Assembly: GCA_036936605.1 (NCBI GenBank)
Contig: JAUPFV010000004.1
Span: forward strand, 69,278,352 to 69,342,351
Source of the DNA: Limnanthes douglasii subsp. nivea
Taxonomy: Eukaryota; Streptophyta; Magnoliopsida; Brassicales; Limnanthaceae
Direction of reading: 5' to 3'
DNA: 64,000 nucleotides
Position 1 is the stretch's first letter; each line of letters starts with the position of its first letter. The notes under the pieces were generated by a model that made no database searches, was not told the origin of the DNA, and saw only the letters and a list, made by a program, of their open reading frames with translations. Positions 1-11,326 of the stretch are shown here, piece after piece. Made by a program: the position numbers and the translations under genes.

Positions 1-78
1 TACATATATGTGCACAAAACAACTTGGTGTCTTTTGGAAAACATCACACCCTTACAATTGGTGCGTAAAACCCTAATG

Positions 79-86
79 TATATATA
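79..86 (+). promoter_or_regulatory. Possible TATA box of the RRM-like gene
   Basis: TATATATA lies about 220 bp upstream of the chosen ATG at 304 and is conserved in all units. In an AT-rich region this is weak evidence, and the true transcription start is unknown. Confidence 0.3.
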
Positions 87-303
87 CCGTTGGAGAGCAC
101 ACATTTTGCATATCCAAGTAAAAAGAAAAGTGTTTCTCATCAGTGCATTTGTCAATTACATCCAAATGAATTCCTCTGTAACAATTTGTTCTGTCCCTTC
201 TCTTTATGAAAAAAATTATACTGTTTCAAAAGAATATTTTGAAGTTTTTTATGAAGTGGACATCATCCTTTTCACTAGATTCGTGTTGTACTTAGGGCGT
301 GAC

Positions 304-1319
304 ATGGCAGAGTCAATCCAGGTGATGGGATTCCTCCTATTTCTGGAACACGAGGATAAGACACGGAACTTGGTGGCTGACTTGTGCGAAGATGACGATG
401 AAACAATCAGCGCCCTAGCAGAGGAAGTGTCCTTATGTCTTAGATGCATCAAGAGTGAAGAGTGGCCTTTCATTGAAGGGCACGACGAGGGTATGATCCC
501 TATTATTCAAAGTAGACTAAGGAACAAAAACCTTGATCTCAAATTCTTTCATTATCACCGAGTGGAGATCGTAGACACGGTTATGAAGAATGTGAACAAC
601 ATTTGCTTGAGAGCATTTGCGGATGTCATTGCCAATATTACACAAAATCATTGTGGCCAAGTCATTAACCCACCTAATATTCACCCATCCTCCCCTGAAA
701 ATGAGATGTTTAATGGCATAAGTATCAGCCAATATGGATATAACCATCCGGACATTATGCAGTCAGAAATATGTGCCCTTCGGGAGAGGGATATTCTGGA
801 GAGTCAAAGGAACAAATCACAAGCGGGAGAAACCTTTGAACCTGCAAATGATAGAACAATGTTTCTCACTTTCTCAAAAGGGTATCCTCTTTCACACATA
901 CAAGTCAGAGAATTTTTTACAAGGTCAGTATATTCCACATAATTTTGTAAAGTTCTTTAAAGGCCTGTCAATCAAAACATAATTCGTATAACAAAATTTT
1001 GAAAAAAGAAACTGTTACTTATTAATGAAGTTAATTTCCAGTAAAAATGCATTTGTAGGTCAGTACATACATATAATCTGTCTCTGTGCTTTGCTCCTTC
1101 TGAAACTTTTTATACTAATGTTTAAAATACTGCTATAACAGGAAATTTGGGGATTGCATAGAAACTATTCATATGCAAAGAGTAGACGTACGTGAGCAGT
1201 CGCTGTATGCACGTGTTGTGCTCCGAACTGCTCCAATGCTCCAAGCAGTGCTTGGCGGAGTCGCCAAGGCCAAGTTCACTATTAATGGCAAGCATGTTCG
1301 GGCTCGCAAATATGTCTAA
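304..1319 (+). CDS. RRM-like protein, two exons, U1 copy
   Basis: Exons 304-923 and 1142-1319 encode 265 aa. The donor is AAG/GTCAGT at 924, the acceptor ATAACAG ends at 1141, and TACTAAT lies near 1113. Splicing joins ...REFFTR to KFGDCIETIHMQ..., so the RRM-like fold runs from about residue 184 to 262: first strand FLTFSKGYP, helix IQVREFF, then QSLYARVVL and KAKFTINGKHVRARKYV. The canonical aromatic RNP1 motif is not visible, so RNA binding is unproven. The N-terminal 180 residues look helical and I assign no function to them. I chose Met at 304 because the family-like sequence MAESIQVMGFLLFLEH begins there. The frame stays open 98 codons further upstream without a better start. Family membership (Brassicaceae RRM/RBD-type proteins) is recalled, not searched. 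Confidence 0.8.
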
Positions 1320-2605
1320 ACCTATCCGATAGTGTTGGAGGATTAATACATCATTCCGCCTTTGGTTCAAAGTGCAACAAATGAGTTTATTTTTTGTCCG
1401 TGTTTTAATTTTCTTTTAGTGTAGGGTTCTTCTTCTTCATTTATAAAAAATAAAATTTTGATGAAGATTTTGGTTTTAAAACAAAGTGTATGAGTATTGG
1501 TTGGAGATGGGTATTTTCTACCGTCCAAATACGTAATATAATAGGTTTTCTTTTTCATAACTTTCTTGGACTCCGTTTCCATATGTAGCATTTGATTTAT
1601 CTTCAGTTTCAAATTATATTTTTTTATATTAAAAATCGGATATGGCCATGAATAGAGCAACGACCATTTCTATGATAAAAGTTTTAATTATATTATTTTT
1701 TTATTTAGTCCGTTGTTAATCAAATAACGTTAGAAATCAAAATGAGCCACTTCAGACACAAAACACAATAAAAAAAATCAAAAATAGAAAAAATGGGTAA
1801 ACAATAATGTCTATCTCTGCGGATGCTAACTTAAGAAAAAACGTTTCACTTTGATAAAAGAATGTGACAATTATCTTTTCTATAACCCTAGAGATCTAGT
1901 TATAGTGGATTAAATGGATAACATATAATGGTTGTTCGTGTAATGGATTTAATATTGTAAACCTCGTGAATAATGGACTCATTCTCAAAAAAATATTTTA
2001 TATGATACCAATATCTTTTGGTCACTATCACCAAATAAACGTTTCGTTCATCTTATTTTGTCAAATACCCTTAAGGCATCCACTTGATGGGAACCCCAAT
2101 TCGTTTTAGAGAATCTCATTTTTGTCTAAGTGATACAGCCTTAGAATTATATAAGTTGGATTCTCGTGTGTAGTTATTATATTTAGCAACAAAACAATAG
2201 CTTTGGCTAAATATAATTGTATGTAACTTAAAATATTATTATAAATTAACATTCTTATTTTTATATAACAAAATAAGAATTGTTTAGCAACCAACTTTTT
2301 TTATTTGTCATAATTTTATTTTAATTTTTCTTATTTATAAATTAAATATTTCTAATTGACCAATTAAAATATTAAAATTCTATTTATAAATTTAATATTT
2401 GTAATTAATTAATTATAATATTAAATTTAAATAACGAGAGTTCTCTCGCCAAGTAAATTCAAATTATAAGCTAAAATAGATACTCAAACAAATAATATAT
2501 ATATATATATATATATATAATGTTTACAAAAACTAGGCTTTATAAGAACAACTATTAAATTCTATATCTATCAAAATTAATAAATCACATAAAATCTAAC
2601 ACATT
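1320..2605. other. AT-rich spacer of U1 downstream of the RRM-like gene
   Basis: No supported gene. It holds a TA microsatellite at about 2495-2519 whose length differs in every unit. The region carries scattered single-base differences and indels between units, unlike the invariant coding sequence just upstream. Confidence 0.6.
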
Positions 2606-3644
2606 TCAACAACCAATTTGGGGGGTCACTACTATTGAGATTGGTGGCTTTAAAAACAGCGTTAATGAATTTTTTTTATTCGATTTTTTGAATTGTTTAT
2701 CTTGTTCACTATCCTTTAATTGCATAACTTCTCTATTTTTTGACGAAGAAGATATAGTAAATTGAGAATTATTTGACTGAGAAAAAAATCTACCAAGACT
2801 AGGAATAACATTACCCGGTTTTAAACTAATCTTAATATTTGTTGAAACATTCGGATACGAATCAGATAAAGAAGTATCGGGAGCACTTTTGTTTTTGTGA
2901 TATAAATCAGAAATAAAGTACTAAAGAAAATACGAAATTCACGAGTCGTGAATGAGGAGATAAGAAGATCATATAAAATAAAATCACAAATGATGCAACC
3001 TATGTATATAGAAAATGAAAAAGTAATATTCATATTAATCATGTATAATTTTTAAAAATAACTGCATCAAAATGATTATGTCAAATTAAATAATTATATA
3101 TAAGTCAATAATAAAATATACTACATAGTAATGTATATACATGCACAAATGACAAAGTTACAAGAAATTTATCTTCAAATTCAGGTAACGAAGAGAGAAA
3201 TATAATAAAGAATAACCGAAACCAACCAATAAATTGAGTCATGAATGAGTTTTAGAAAGATTTGCAATGTTCATCAAAAAATTAATTGTTTGCTCGCCAA
3301 AAGAGGCGGAATTTAGTTTTCAACAAAACTTCATCAAAAGTGGAAGGATTTTTCTTGCTAGAAGGAGGGAACTTGTCAAAAGTAGTACGATTTTATTCTT
3401 CATAGCATGGATTGCATCATAAACTGAAGCATTCTTATTGTTAGGTCAAAGTATTCGCCAGAGGTGGTGATATTTTTATTACTAGTAACAACGGTTGTAT
3501 TAGGGTAGAAGTATTTTTCTTATTGGGAGCAGAGAACTCGTGAGAAATAGAAAGACATTTCTTCTTGAAAACTGGCACCACGTCGAATCTTTTTGAGTCT
3601 TCGTATCTTTTCCTTGAGAGATTCTTCTAGTTGTGCAGTTTTCC
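2606..3644 (-). pseudogene. Unrecognised decayed gene, 3' part (U1)
   Basis: The last exon lies at 2606-2920 on the minus strand. It follows an acceptor-like TTTTCTTTAG and stays open for 104 codons to a TGA. Its product is rich in Ser, Asn and Lys, including SLSDSYPNVSTN and SLGRFFSQSNNSQ. One substitution relative to U2 changes His to Pro near the end. Upstream remnants reach about 3644, where the U1 deletion removes the rest. No family was recognised. Confidence 0.5.
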
Positions 3645-4286
3645 TCCTTTCTTGATACGAGCATTGATGTCAAGTGATTCTTTTAGTTTTCCAATAGTCG
3701 CTTCTGCATAGGTTTGAGTATTTGAAATAGATTATTGGTTTTTATTTTTTTGTAAATAAAGGTTTATTGAAAACGTTATATGGGCCTAAGATTGAGTATT
3801 TGATGAGTAAAATACTGTGATTTTGTGACAAAACTAGCATTTAATAAGAAGCTGTGATTTTGTGATAAAACTTACATTTTGTGGTTAATTGATCAGAAAC
3901 TTAATTTGACAGAGGAGGAAAGTCCTCAACATTCAATAAATCCGAAGTGTTTTCGGAAATAATTTTGGATCTCGTGAAGATAATTTGAAAGGAGGGTGAT
4001 GGGCGGGTTTTCCTTTGTCGTGGGAGCTCGTCTCCTGCATTCTTAATAATGTGAATAAGGAAATGGTGGTGGTCGGCGCAAAAAAAATTAAGAAAAAAAT
4101 AAAGACTTCCATTCGGTTAGGTGTTCTACCGAATTAGTAGCTTTTCAAAGATATATTTTTTTTCCAAAATATATTATTCATAACATGTCACAAAAGCATT
4201 TATCTTTTTAAATATTTTAAACATTTAAAAACTATATTAATAGATTAGATGTTTTAAAGAAAATGCCTCAAAACAAATTGATATAA
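3645..4286. other. 3' spacer of U1 up to the MULE insertion site
   Basis: Non-coding. It contains a short direct repeat CTGTGATTTTGTGA (near 3820 and 3852) and a 7-bp perfect hairpin ATTCGGT/ACCGAAT near 4113-4136. The same block precedes the unit junction in the other units. Confidence 0.6.
4278..4286 (+). repeat. Left flanking 9-bp target site (TTGATATAA) of MULE copy 1
   Basis: TTGATATAA directly precedes the element. The matching right-hand copy is missing because the right end of this element and its flank are deleted. The uninterrupted site is seen in U2 and U3 within ...CAAATTGATATAATATTT (for example near 22910). Confidence 0.85.
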
Positions 4287-4310
4287 GAGAAAAGTACCCC
4301 TAAATACCTT
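4287..4310 (+). repeat. Left terminal inverted repeat, copy 1
   Basis: The outermost 24 bases match the reverse complement of the right end of copy 2 (51266-51289) at 17 of 24 positions without gaps, both ending in TACCTT on the inner side. This is a degenerate MULE TIR. Confidence 0.75.
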
Positions 4311-4401
4311 CTCAACTATCAAATACCAAGATGGTACCTGTTTTTGGACTAGTTTCAAAAACTACCTAGAGCCATAATATGGACAATTATACCCTCTAGG
4401 G

Positions 4402-4409
4402 TATAAAAG
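4402..4409 (+). promoter_or_regulatory. TATA box of the ULP-like gene (copy 1)
   Basis: TATAAAAG sits 115 bp inside the element. It precedes a 5' leader with an intron at 4857-5425 (GTATGT donor, GTTGACAG acceptor) and the ATG at 5432. The right end has an equivalent TATA box for the transposase, so each end carries an inward promoter. Confidence 0.65.
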
Positions 4410-4559
4410 GGGTTATTTTCTTGAAACCCACTTTTTTTCACCTTCTAATCAGACTTTTAGGTTCCAATTTCCCCCCCCCCCCCACTTTCACATTTCCAAA
4501 TTTGAGGAGAGAGAAACACGTTTTACGAGAGCGAAACCAAAAGCCATTTTTGGAAGGTT

Positions 4560-4800
4560 ACGTACCGGCAAACCACGACTGAATCTGTTTCTGTTCCGAT
4601 TTTGTTGCCCCTTACCGGCGAACCACCGGCGACTAGTAAGCAACTTCTCTGTCACTCCTCCGATAGTTCTGACATCCACCGGCGAAAAACCGGCGACAAC
4701 TAACCAGTTTTTTTCTCTCTGTTCCTTATATCAGGCACCTACCGGCGCACCAGCACTCTCTCTGTCTCTAGTTCGATATTTGGAACCACAACCGGCGAGC
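4560..4800 (+). repeat. Left subterminal CACCGGCGA cluster, copy 1
   Basis: Seven copies of ACCGGC[AG] occur in the ULP 5' leader. The same word appears inverted (CGCCGGTG) near the right end at 16520-16615. Clustered inverted subterminal motifs are typical candidate transposase-binding sites. Confidence 0.6.
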
Positions 4801-5431
4801 ATCCAACTGCGACGAAGTTTCTGTCAAACCGAACAGTCTCCTTCAAACCAAATTAGGTATGTGTTCGATTCGTATGCGTTGATGTGTAGGTTTTCGAACC
4901 CAATGATAGTTCATGCTATATAATGTGTAATACTCCGGTAGAAACGTAAGGTCATTTGTTACTGTTGCTCGACTGGACGACGTTACGTGATAGTTGTATT
5001 GGTAGTGAGGATGGTGTTGTTGTAATCATTGTGAGGCTGATGTTTTAAGCATTGTCAGGCTGATGTTTTAAGCATTGTGAGTTTGCGTAAGGTTGGTCCA
5101 TGTCTAGCAATATGGGCTTTATTATCTATCAGTACAACTATCAGGTTTATGAGGCTGATCGTTAACGTGTTAGATCTTGTGTAACAGCTATAGGGATGTT
5201 GTTCCAAATGTTGTGAGTGTATGCAGGTATCGTCATACATCTAGCAATGTATATTGTATTATATATCAGGGTCTGATAGTAGTTTACATGTAAGACAGCA
5301 CGTCTAGGGGATAAGTATAAGTTTCAGGTCACTTATACGAATCTTCATAATGCAGTGGTTGCTTAGTATTATTGTTTTAGTTACCATGTGAATTACTAAC
5401 TAGCTTATTATGTGAACGTTGACAGGTTAAA

Positions 5432-8400
5432 ATGACAGGAGTATTCTACCGCTCGGGATTGGTTGGCATAATCAACGTCCTGAGACGAGATATAATCAAA
5501 GCTGAACACATCGAGGCTGCTCGCGGAACCCCTTTCTACACCTTCCTCAAAACCTCGTACGACCTGAGGAACGAAACTCTGAAGCTTAAAAAGTTCCACC
5601 ACTTGATCGAGGCGATCTGTGGTTTATACGACGTCAGATGGAAGGCTTTCAAGATTGGACAAAAGCGTGTAAGGCTGACCAAGAAAGACGTTCAGGCGAT
5701 CTTTGGCCTGAGACACGGTAACGAAGAGATGCAGATGAGCAAATCAGGTGGATTTATCGCTAGGTACGCCGAGGGAGCAGAGTTAGATTCGACTTTGATG
5801 AAGAAATAATTTTTGAGTCCAAGGACGAGGAGAAGCGGGCCAACGAACGACAAATCAGTGTCAAACGCGTTAATAAAGGTAAATAGAGTATGTTTGAATG
5901 TAGTTGTTTTGTAGTTCGTACTGCAGGCTGTGCTGGTTGATGAAATCCAGGGACATTTTCACATCACTATAAATAGATTGATATAAATAGCAAGCTATGA
6001 ACACTAACATATCAGAGATAGTGTAACATTAAAAGAACTGTCCATGTAGACCTAATTTATAAGATGTAAACATGGATAGCAAGTTGGAATGGACTAAATA
6101 TCAGACGGTACCAGCATAGATAGCAATGTAGCCAGCGATAGATATCAGAGTATGTAACAAATGTAAGTAATGTTATATACGAAACAGAAAACAAAGCCTG
6201 ATGTATGCAGATCTGTAAAGTATCGGCCTTGAATAGATTGGATATCAGAGGGTAGCAGCATAGATAGCAATGTAAACGTGTATAGATATCAGAGTATGTT
6301 TACAAACAACTATGGTATATATGCAATCATATATCTAATGTCTTATTAGTTGTGGATGCCTTTAATTGTTCTTTCTGTATTGTTGTTATGATTTTGGATG
6401 TTTTTGTAGGAAGCAATCGAGAAAGCAGTTAGAGAAGGAGGGGAGGATGAAGCGAGCGATGTGGCTAGGCTACTGATACTTTTCATATGCTCGACACTTT
6501 TCTTTTCAGTGTCGGGCGATGTAATCGGGTGGATAGCAATCTTCTACGTGGAGAATCTTGACAAGATAAACGACTATGACTGGTCTGGAGCAATCTTGGA
6601 TAAGCTTCACAAATCGCTGGACAAATGTATTAAGGCCGGGCATCCTTCAAGAGTTATCGGATGCGTTGCTTTTCTTTTTGTAAGTATAGCTAGTTATGAT
6701 CAGCCTGTCTGTTAGGAAAATGTTTATTTTAATAGTTAGTTATGTTCTGTGCAGCCGTTTCTTATGAAGCATATTTCTATAAATGTCGACATACCAAGGC
6801 CTTATATAATACCTAGATGTTACAAGTGGTGGGGGCTAGAGGGCAAGGAGTCGACATTCGAAATGATCCAGATGGTCGGTGAGCTCAGGGACGATGAGGT
6901 ATGTTGTGGTATAGTAGATATATCGTAGTAGTATAATACATATATCAGTGATGATTATAATATTTTGCTGCTAAATGAACATTATACTGTATCTCCTAGG
7001 TTGTCTGCGGGGAGTTGGTGTTTACAGCATCGGAATGTTTTGTTTATGGAGTAAATGATTCGCGGATAAGGTGGGAAGGGGCTGGTGAACCAAGCGAAGA
7101 GAGGAGTAGGAAAATAAAGAAATCTATTGCGAACAGAAGTTCAATAAGGAAGGAAGATGACGGAGCTGGTAGTAAGAAGATAAGACGTTCAATGATTGAG
7201 GTTGAAGATGATGTTACGGTGGGGGAGTTCATTGTGGAGAGGAAGGCAAGAGTTGGTAAAAACAAAGGGGAGAGGTTGAAGAACCGGAAAAAACGTAGGT
7301 CTAGTATGATTCCTAGTTTTGGAGTGCTGTCGCAGTCGGTACTGCGCGACAGCAAAAAATTGAAAAAAAGGAGCCGGTTGCGGCGGTTGAAAGTTGAGAA
7401 CAAGAGGCTTAAAACATGCCTTGATGAAAGAAACGAAGAGGTTAGTGCTAGCATGCTCTCTAAGTACTACTAACATCTGTATGGTTGTTAAAATGAAGTT
7501 GTCTATCAATAAAGTATTCTGTAACTATCAGTGTTGTAAATAATGTAACAATTTCGTATGCTCGTTTGAATCAGGTTGAAAAATTGAAGAAAGATTTGGA
7601 GGACCTTAAAGAAAAGCTGGAGATGGTCGACTCAAGAGTGGATGGTGAGGATCAACAACTGCTGTTGACCTTATCCTCGCCATTTTGCCGCTACGATGAG
7701 GATGCTACTGAAACCTTAGATGCACGCGTTGCTGAGAAGGTGGTTAAGGAAACACTGGTTTACAAAAGAACTCGGAGGCATGTAGTAACTGAAACAGACA
7801 AAGCAACGGAAGAAGACGGCGTTGATGGGGAGGATAAAACAGAAGAACAAGAGGAGCTTGACAAAGCTAAGCAAAAAGAAAAACATTGCTCGGAGGAGGA
7901 CAAAGAAGAAGTTGATGGAGGGGGTGTTCAATCCGAAACACGTGTTGAACCAATGGAAGAGAGTACTACACATGATGTTGTTGCTGTTGATGTGTTTAGG
8001 AAGCCAAAAGGGACTATCACAAGTGGTTGTGACGCTGGTAATGGGAAACGGGATGTGGCAGAAGAATTACTACCCCTAACTCATGCTGCCGGTGCGCAAA
8101 ATGTAGTTTTGGTACCTGCACAGGGACCTGGAGTTGGAAACAACGAGGTTGAACAGCAGCAGCTGACGGTGGACGGGATTGATTTGTTGGACGAAGTATC
8201 AAACGAAGGAACGAAAACAATGGAACGACAGTTGGCGGAGTCGCCAAAAAACGTCGATGAAGGAAATAATGCAGAGAGCGGTGAGGACAAAGGAGAAGAT
8301 GAAATAGTAGTAGCAACTACATTGTTGGAGATAGCAGCAACAGAACAACAGGTTCCAGATCCTGTCTCGCACAATGTTGCTGAAGACGTAAGTGGAGTTT

Positions 8401-10160
8401 AAATTTCTTAGTTGTATTTGAATATCATATATGATTGATAGTTAATCTCGCAATTAATGGTTTCCTTTGTTATGTTTTTAGGAAGTCGAAACAGCGGAGG
8501 CTGAAGACACACGACACTCTAGCTTAGTTGTATTCACTGGCACTGGAACAGCAGCAAAGTGCGAACAACTATCGCAAGCTGTGTCGCCATTAAAGGTGAT
8601 ACAAATTTTCAAGAGAGCAGATCAATCCGCAGAGAAGATTGAAAATGTGTCACAGCTTGAGCCATCTTCGTACGCAACACCACAACAACAGAAAGCAGCA
8701 TCGAAGGATCATATTGTCCAATCGGTTATACCATTGGCTGAAGATAGCTTTGTAGACTGCACCCAATCATTTTACGCAGAAGTTGACAAGGCTGTTGAAA
8801 CTTCAAACGAGAAGAGGCGTACACTGGACTGCATCGAGGAAGACCAAACGGACGTTGACGTAAGTAGATATTTGGTATTCTCAATAAACATTTAAAAAGA
8901 AATGTTAACAGTTTACTATTCTGCTTTTTTTTAGGTACCCATTGATGACATGCCTGGGTTCAACTTACTTACTCCGACGCAGGTTCAACAACATTCAACT
9001 GAAGTTGTAGCTTGGCCGTTCCCGACAGAGACAACGAAACTGATCGATGTAAGTGAGTACGAGAAAGTGCTGAAACTGAAACAGGTAGAAGAACAAGAAG
9101 ATCCAGAAATATGGTACTTGCCAACAACAGAGTTCTCGTACAGGCTTTCCATTAGTGTGACAGAGATAATGGAACTGCCTAACGAAACTCAAGTGGACTT
9201 CAAGGTAAAAATATTTTTGGATGTATCAATCGTATTTTAATTGTTAGTCTAGCAACGTGCCTCTATACGTCTATCAATATTAATTGAAGCAGCTATCATT
9301 GTGTCAACCAATAAACCATTGGTTATTATTTCAATTGATTCGATACTGTAATTTTGTTTTAATAGGTAATAGATGCTTGGATATACAATCTCTTAAAGGA
9401 TTCAGACTGGAAAGTACCTGTGAAAGGGTTTGATAATAAGTATTCATTCCCTGTCCCAGCCATTCAAATAACTGGGATTGCAACTGTAAGTTCCCAGTGG
9501 ATTATTGCTTTCATATTAGGTACATCCCCTTCCTGTATTGATGTCTTAAATTTACAGGGGACACTGGCTAAAAAGGGAGATATGTCTGTCATTGTGGATA
9601 ATGTTTTTGAGACAATGAACCCCAACACATATGTCTGTTTCGTCCCCCTATGTACTGTAAACACGGAAGGAGTGAACCATTGGACGCTCCTGGTTATAGA
9701 CATGGAGAATGGGGCTGCCAGAAGCTACAACCCAATGTTGCCGTGGAGCAAGCACATTCCCGATAAGACGAGAAACACTGCCGATGCTCTGGTAAGGAAT
9801 TTAAATTCCAAGTTATCTAGTTTGGTTCACTGTCTAGCAATTTATAATAATAAAGCTATCAAACTGTGTAGTAATGCCTATCAATGACTTCTACTGTATC
9901 TATCAATGCAGTTGTCCTATTGCATGAAGAAGAAATATATACCGCAGGTAAAAGGTGGGTACAAAATTAAGACCATGTTAAATATCCCACAGCAAAAGAA
10001 GCGGAGCTATGGCTGTGGTGTTTTCGTGTGTAAATACGTAGAAGACATTATTAAAGACGGTTTTGTTGGACGGCAATATGGTGACGAAATGCCGGCAGAA
10101 ACAAGAGCTAAAATTTTCAAACATTTCTTGAACGATCGTAACACAAACAAACGTTGGTAG
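5432..10160 (+). pseudogene. ULP1-like (C48 peptidase) gene with DUF1985/plant-mobile-type N-terminus, copy 1, one nonsense codon
   Basis: Coding exons are 5432-5878, 6410-6679, 6755-6898, 7000-7440, 7575-8387, 8482-8859, 8935-9204, 9366-9485, 9558-9791 and 9912-10160, every intron phase 0, giving 1121 codons plus stop. Residues 1-300 resemble plant transposon ULP N-termini (RLTKKDVQAIFGLRHG; ARLLILFICSTLFF). About 300-450 is very basic and runs into a leucine-zipper-like coiled coil across 7330-7640. About 450-900 is an acidic, low-complexity linker. The C-terminus is a C48 domain with NHWTLLVID (His1002), SYNPM (Asn1019 where Asp is usual) and GCGVFVCKYVE (Cys1074). C48 enzymes remove SUMO-like modifiers; activity here is doubtful. 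Codon 126, Tyr in copy 2, is TAA at 5807-5809, so this copy is broken unless it is read through. Confidence 0.82.
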
Positions 10161-10279
10161 TATGTAATTTATATTTTGGTATCCATTGATTAGCATTGGG
10201 TGAAGTGTGCAAAACATCTATGATTTATGTTTGTAGACGAAAATTTACATGTAAACGCATTTTTTACTTGTTGCGGTCG

Positions 10280-10535
10280 ACTGGGAAAAAGTTAACAAAG
10301 AACATTCTGTGTAACTTAATCTATCTGATAGAGCCCCTAAAGCTAGCAAGCAGTATTACTTTAAATACCAGAGTATGTAAAACAAACTATCAGACAGGCT
10401 TATTAAATCGCAAACTATGTAAACATATTTGTCAGACCAAATGTATTTTGAAACGTAATTTTAATGACCGTTGTTTCCATCTCTAGCCACTGTTGAAAGC
10501 AACACGCCACCATCTTTTCACAAAATCCACCTTAA
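10280..10535. repeat. Internal fragment resembling the MURA intron and adjoining exon, copy 1
   Basis: Sequence downstream of the ULP stop mirrors 14320-14610. Shared parts include GGTCGACTG, TACCAGAGTATGTAA, ACTATCAGACA and GACCGTTGTTTCCATC followed by GAAAGCAACACGCCACCAT, in the same order and strand. It is therefore a partial duplicate of the MURA donor region lying in antisense. After it, 10536-11221 holds no gene, only an imperfect duplication of CTATCTGGGGTTAAG near 10749 and 10771. Confidence 0.65.
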
Positions 10536-11221
10536 TAATGAGCCGCTGTTCGAAAAATTACATGTAGACGAACTAGTTCACATAACTGTTACAGGATTCA
10601 GTGTTGTATCCTACAAATTTTGATATGTTGTTACCATTCGCACGGTTAGTGGTAGTTATATATCTACTATTGGTACATATAAGAGATGTATTAAAAAAGT
10701 ACCAATAATGCATATATAATAAGAACTATCAATGTTCACCAAATTGTCTATCTGGGGTTAAGGAAGGATCTATCTGGGGTTAAGCAGGCAAATATCGTAG
10801 TGCGAAACATATCGTAATTTAAAATCATTTTGGTTACGAACCATAAAGTATAGTTTTAGATATCTTTCAGAAAAAATAGATAGACCAGATAGGTTTTAAA
10901 TTTTTAATATAATTTATCTACCATTCAAAATTACTCGCAAATATCATATAACAGGTTATTGATGCACAAAATAAAAATATATGGACTGCACAACATGGTT
11001 ATTGGTAGATAAATGCAATTAATTTGTTGAAAGGACTGATAACCACACACATTACTCATTACTACATTAATGTGTTAAAACCATTGGTTAGATTGAACTT
11101 GAAAAGACAATGGGTAGATGAAGTAGAATGATTACCTTCATTTAATGTATGTGTGCCATTAAAGTTGATTTCTGAAAATATGGTTGCTTAAGGGGACTCA
11201 GCATTGGGTGCTGGGTTTTGC

Positions 11222-11229
11222 TATAAATA
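11222..11229 (+). promoter_or_regulatory. TATA box of the acidic-protein gene (copy 1)
   Basis: CTATAAATAGAGG is a near-ideal plant TATA box, 105 bp upstream of the ATG at 11327. Confidence 0.75.
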
Positions 11230-11326
11230 GAGGGTCATATGTCAACCTATTACTTACAAACCTACCAGCAAAGGAAAAAAAAACCCAGAACCTCTACCCT
11301 AAGTTCTTACCTCTGCTCCTCCAACC

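Larger units (their letters stand above)
1..4286 (+). repeat. Tandem repeat unit U1 (5' end outside window, 2.9-kb internal deletion)
   Basis: First of six direct repeat units. It starts inside the unit: base 1 aligns with 16956, 23868, 31394, 51585 and 57967. It keeps the RRM-like gene and the 3' part of the unit up to the MULE. A 2.9-kb segment present in U2 (about 19363-22275) is absent at 3643-3646. U1 has the A-type markers also seen in U4 and U6, such as the short form of the intron near 1050 without the 8-bp TTGGCATT insertion. Confidence 0.93.

Noticed and set aside
249..747. Antisense ORFs of 74 and 76 codons inside the RRM-like exon, repeated in every unit
   Set aside because: They are exact shadows of the sense coding sequence, with no independent start context or splice support.
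1122..1370. 82-codon minus-strand ORF over RRM-like exon 2, repeated in other units
   Set aside because: It overlaps the real second exon, whose sense frame completes the RRM-like domain. The antisense frame breaks in U6 only because of the same 1-bp insertion.
3640..3650. Reading the 2.9-kb segment missing from U1 as a transposon inserted in the other units
   Set aside because: The segment has no matching ends or clear target duplication, and the decayed minus-strand gene runs continuously across its left border in the other units, so deletion in U1 fits better.
7044..7509. Minus-strand ORFs across ULP exon 5
   Set aside because: Shadows of the basic sense frame, which is bounded by proper splice sites.
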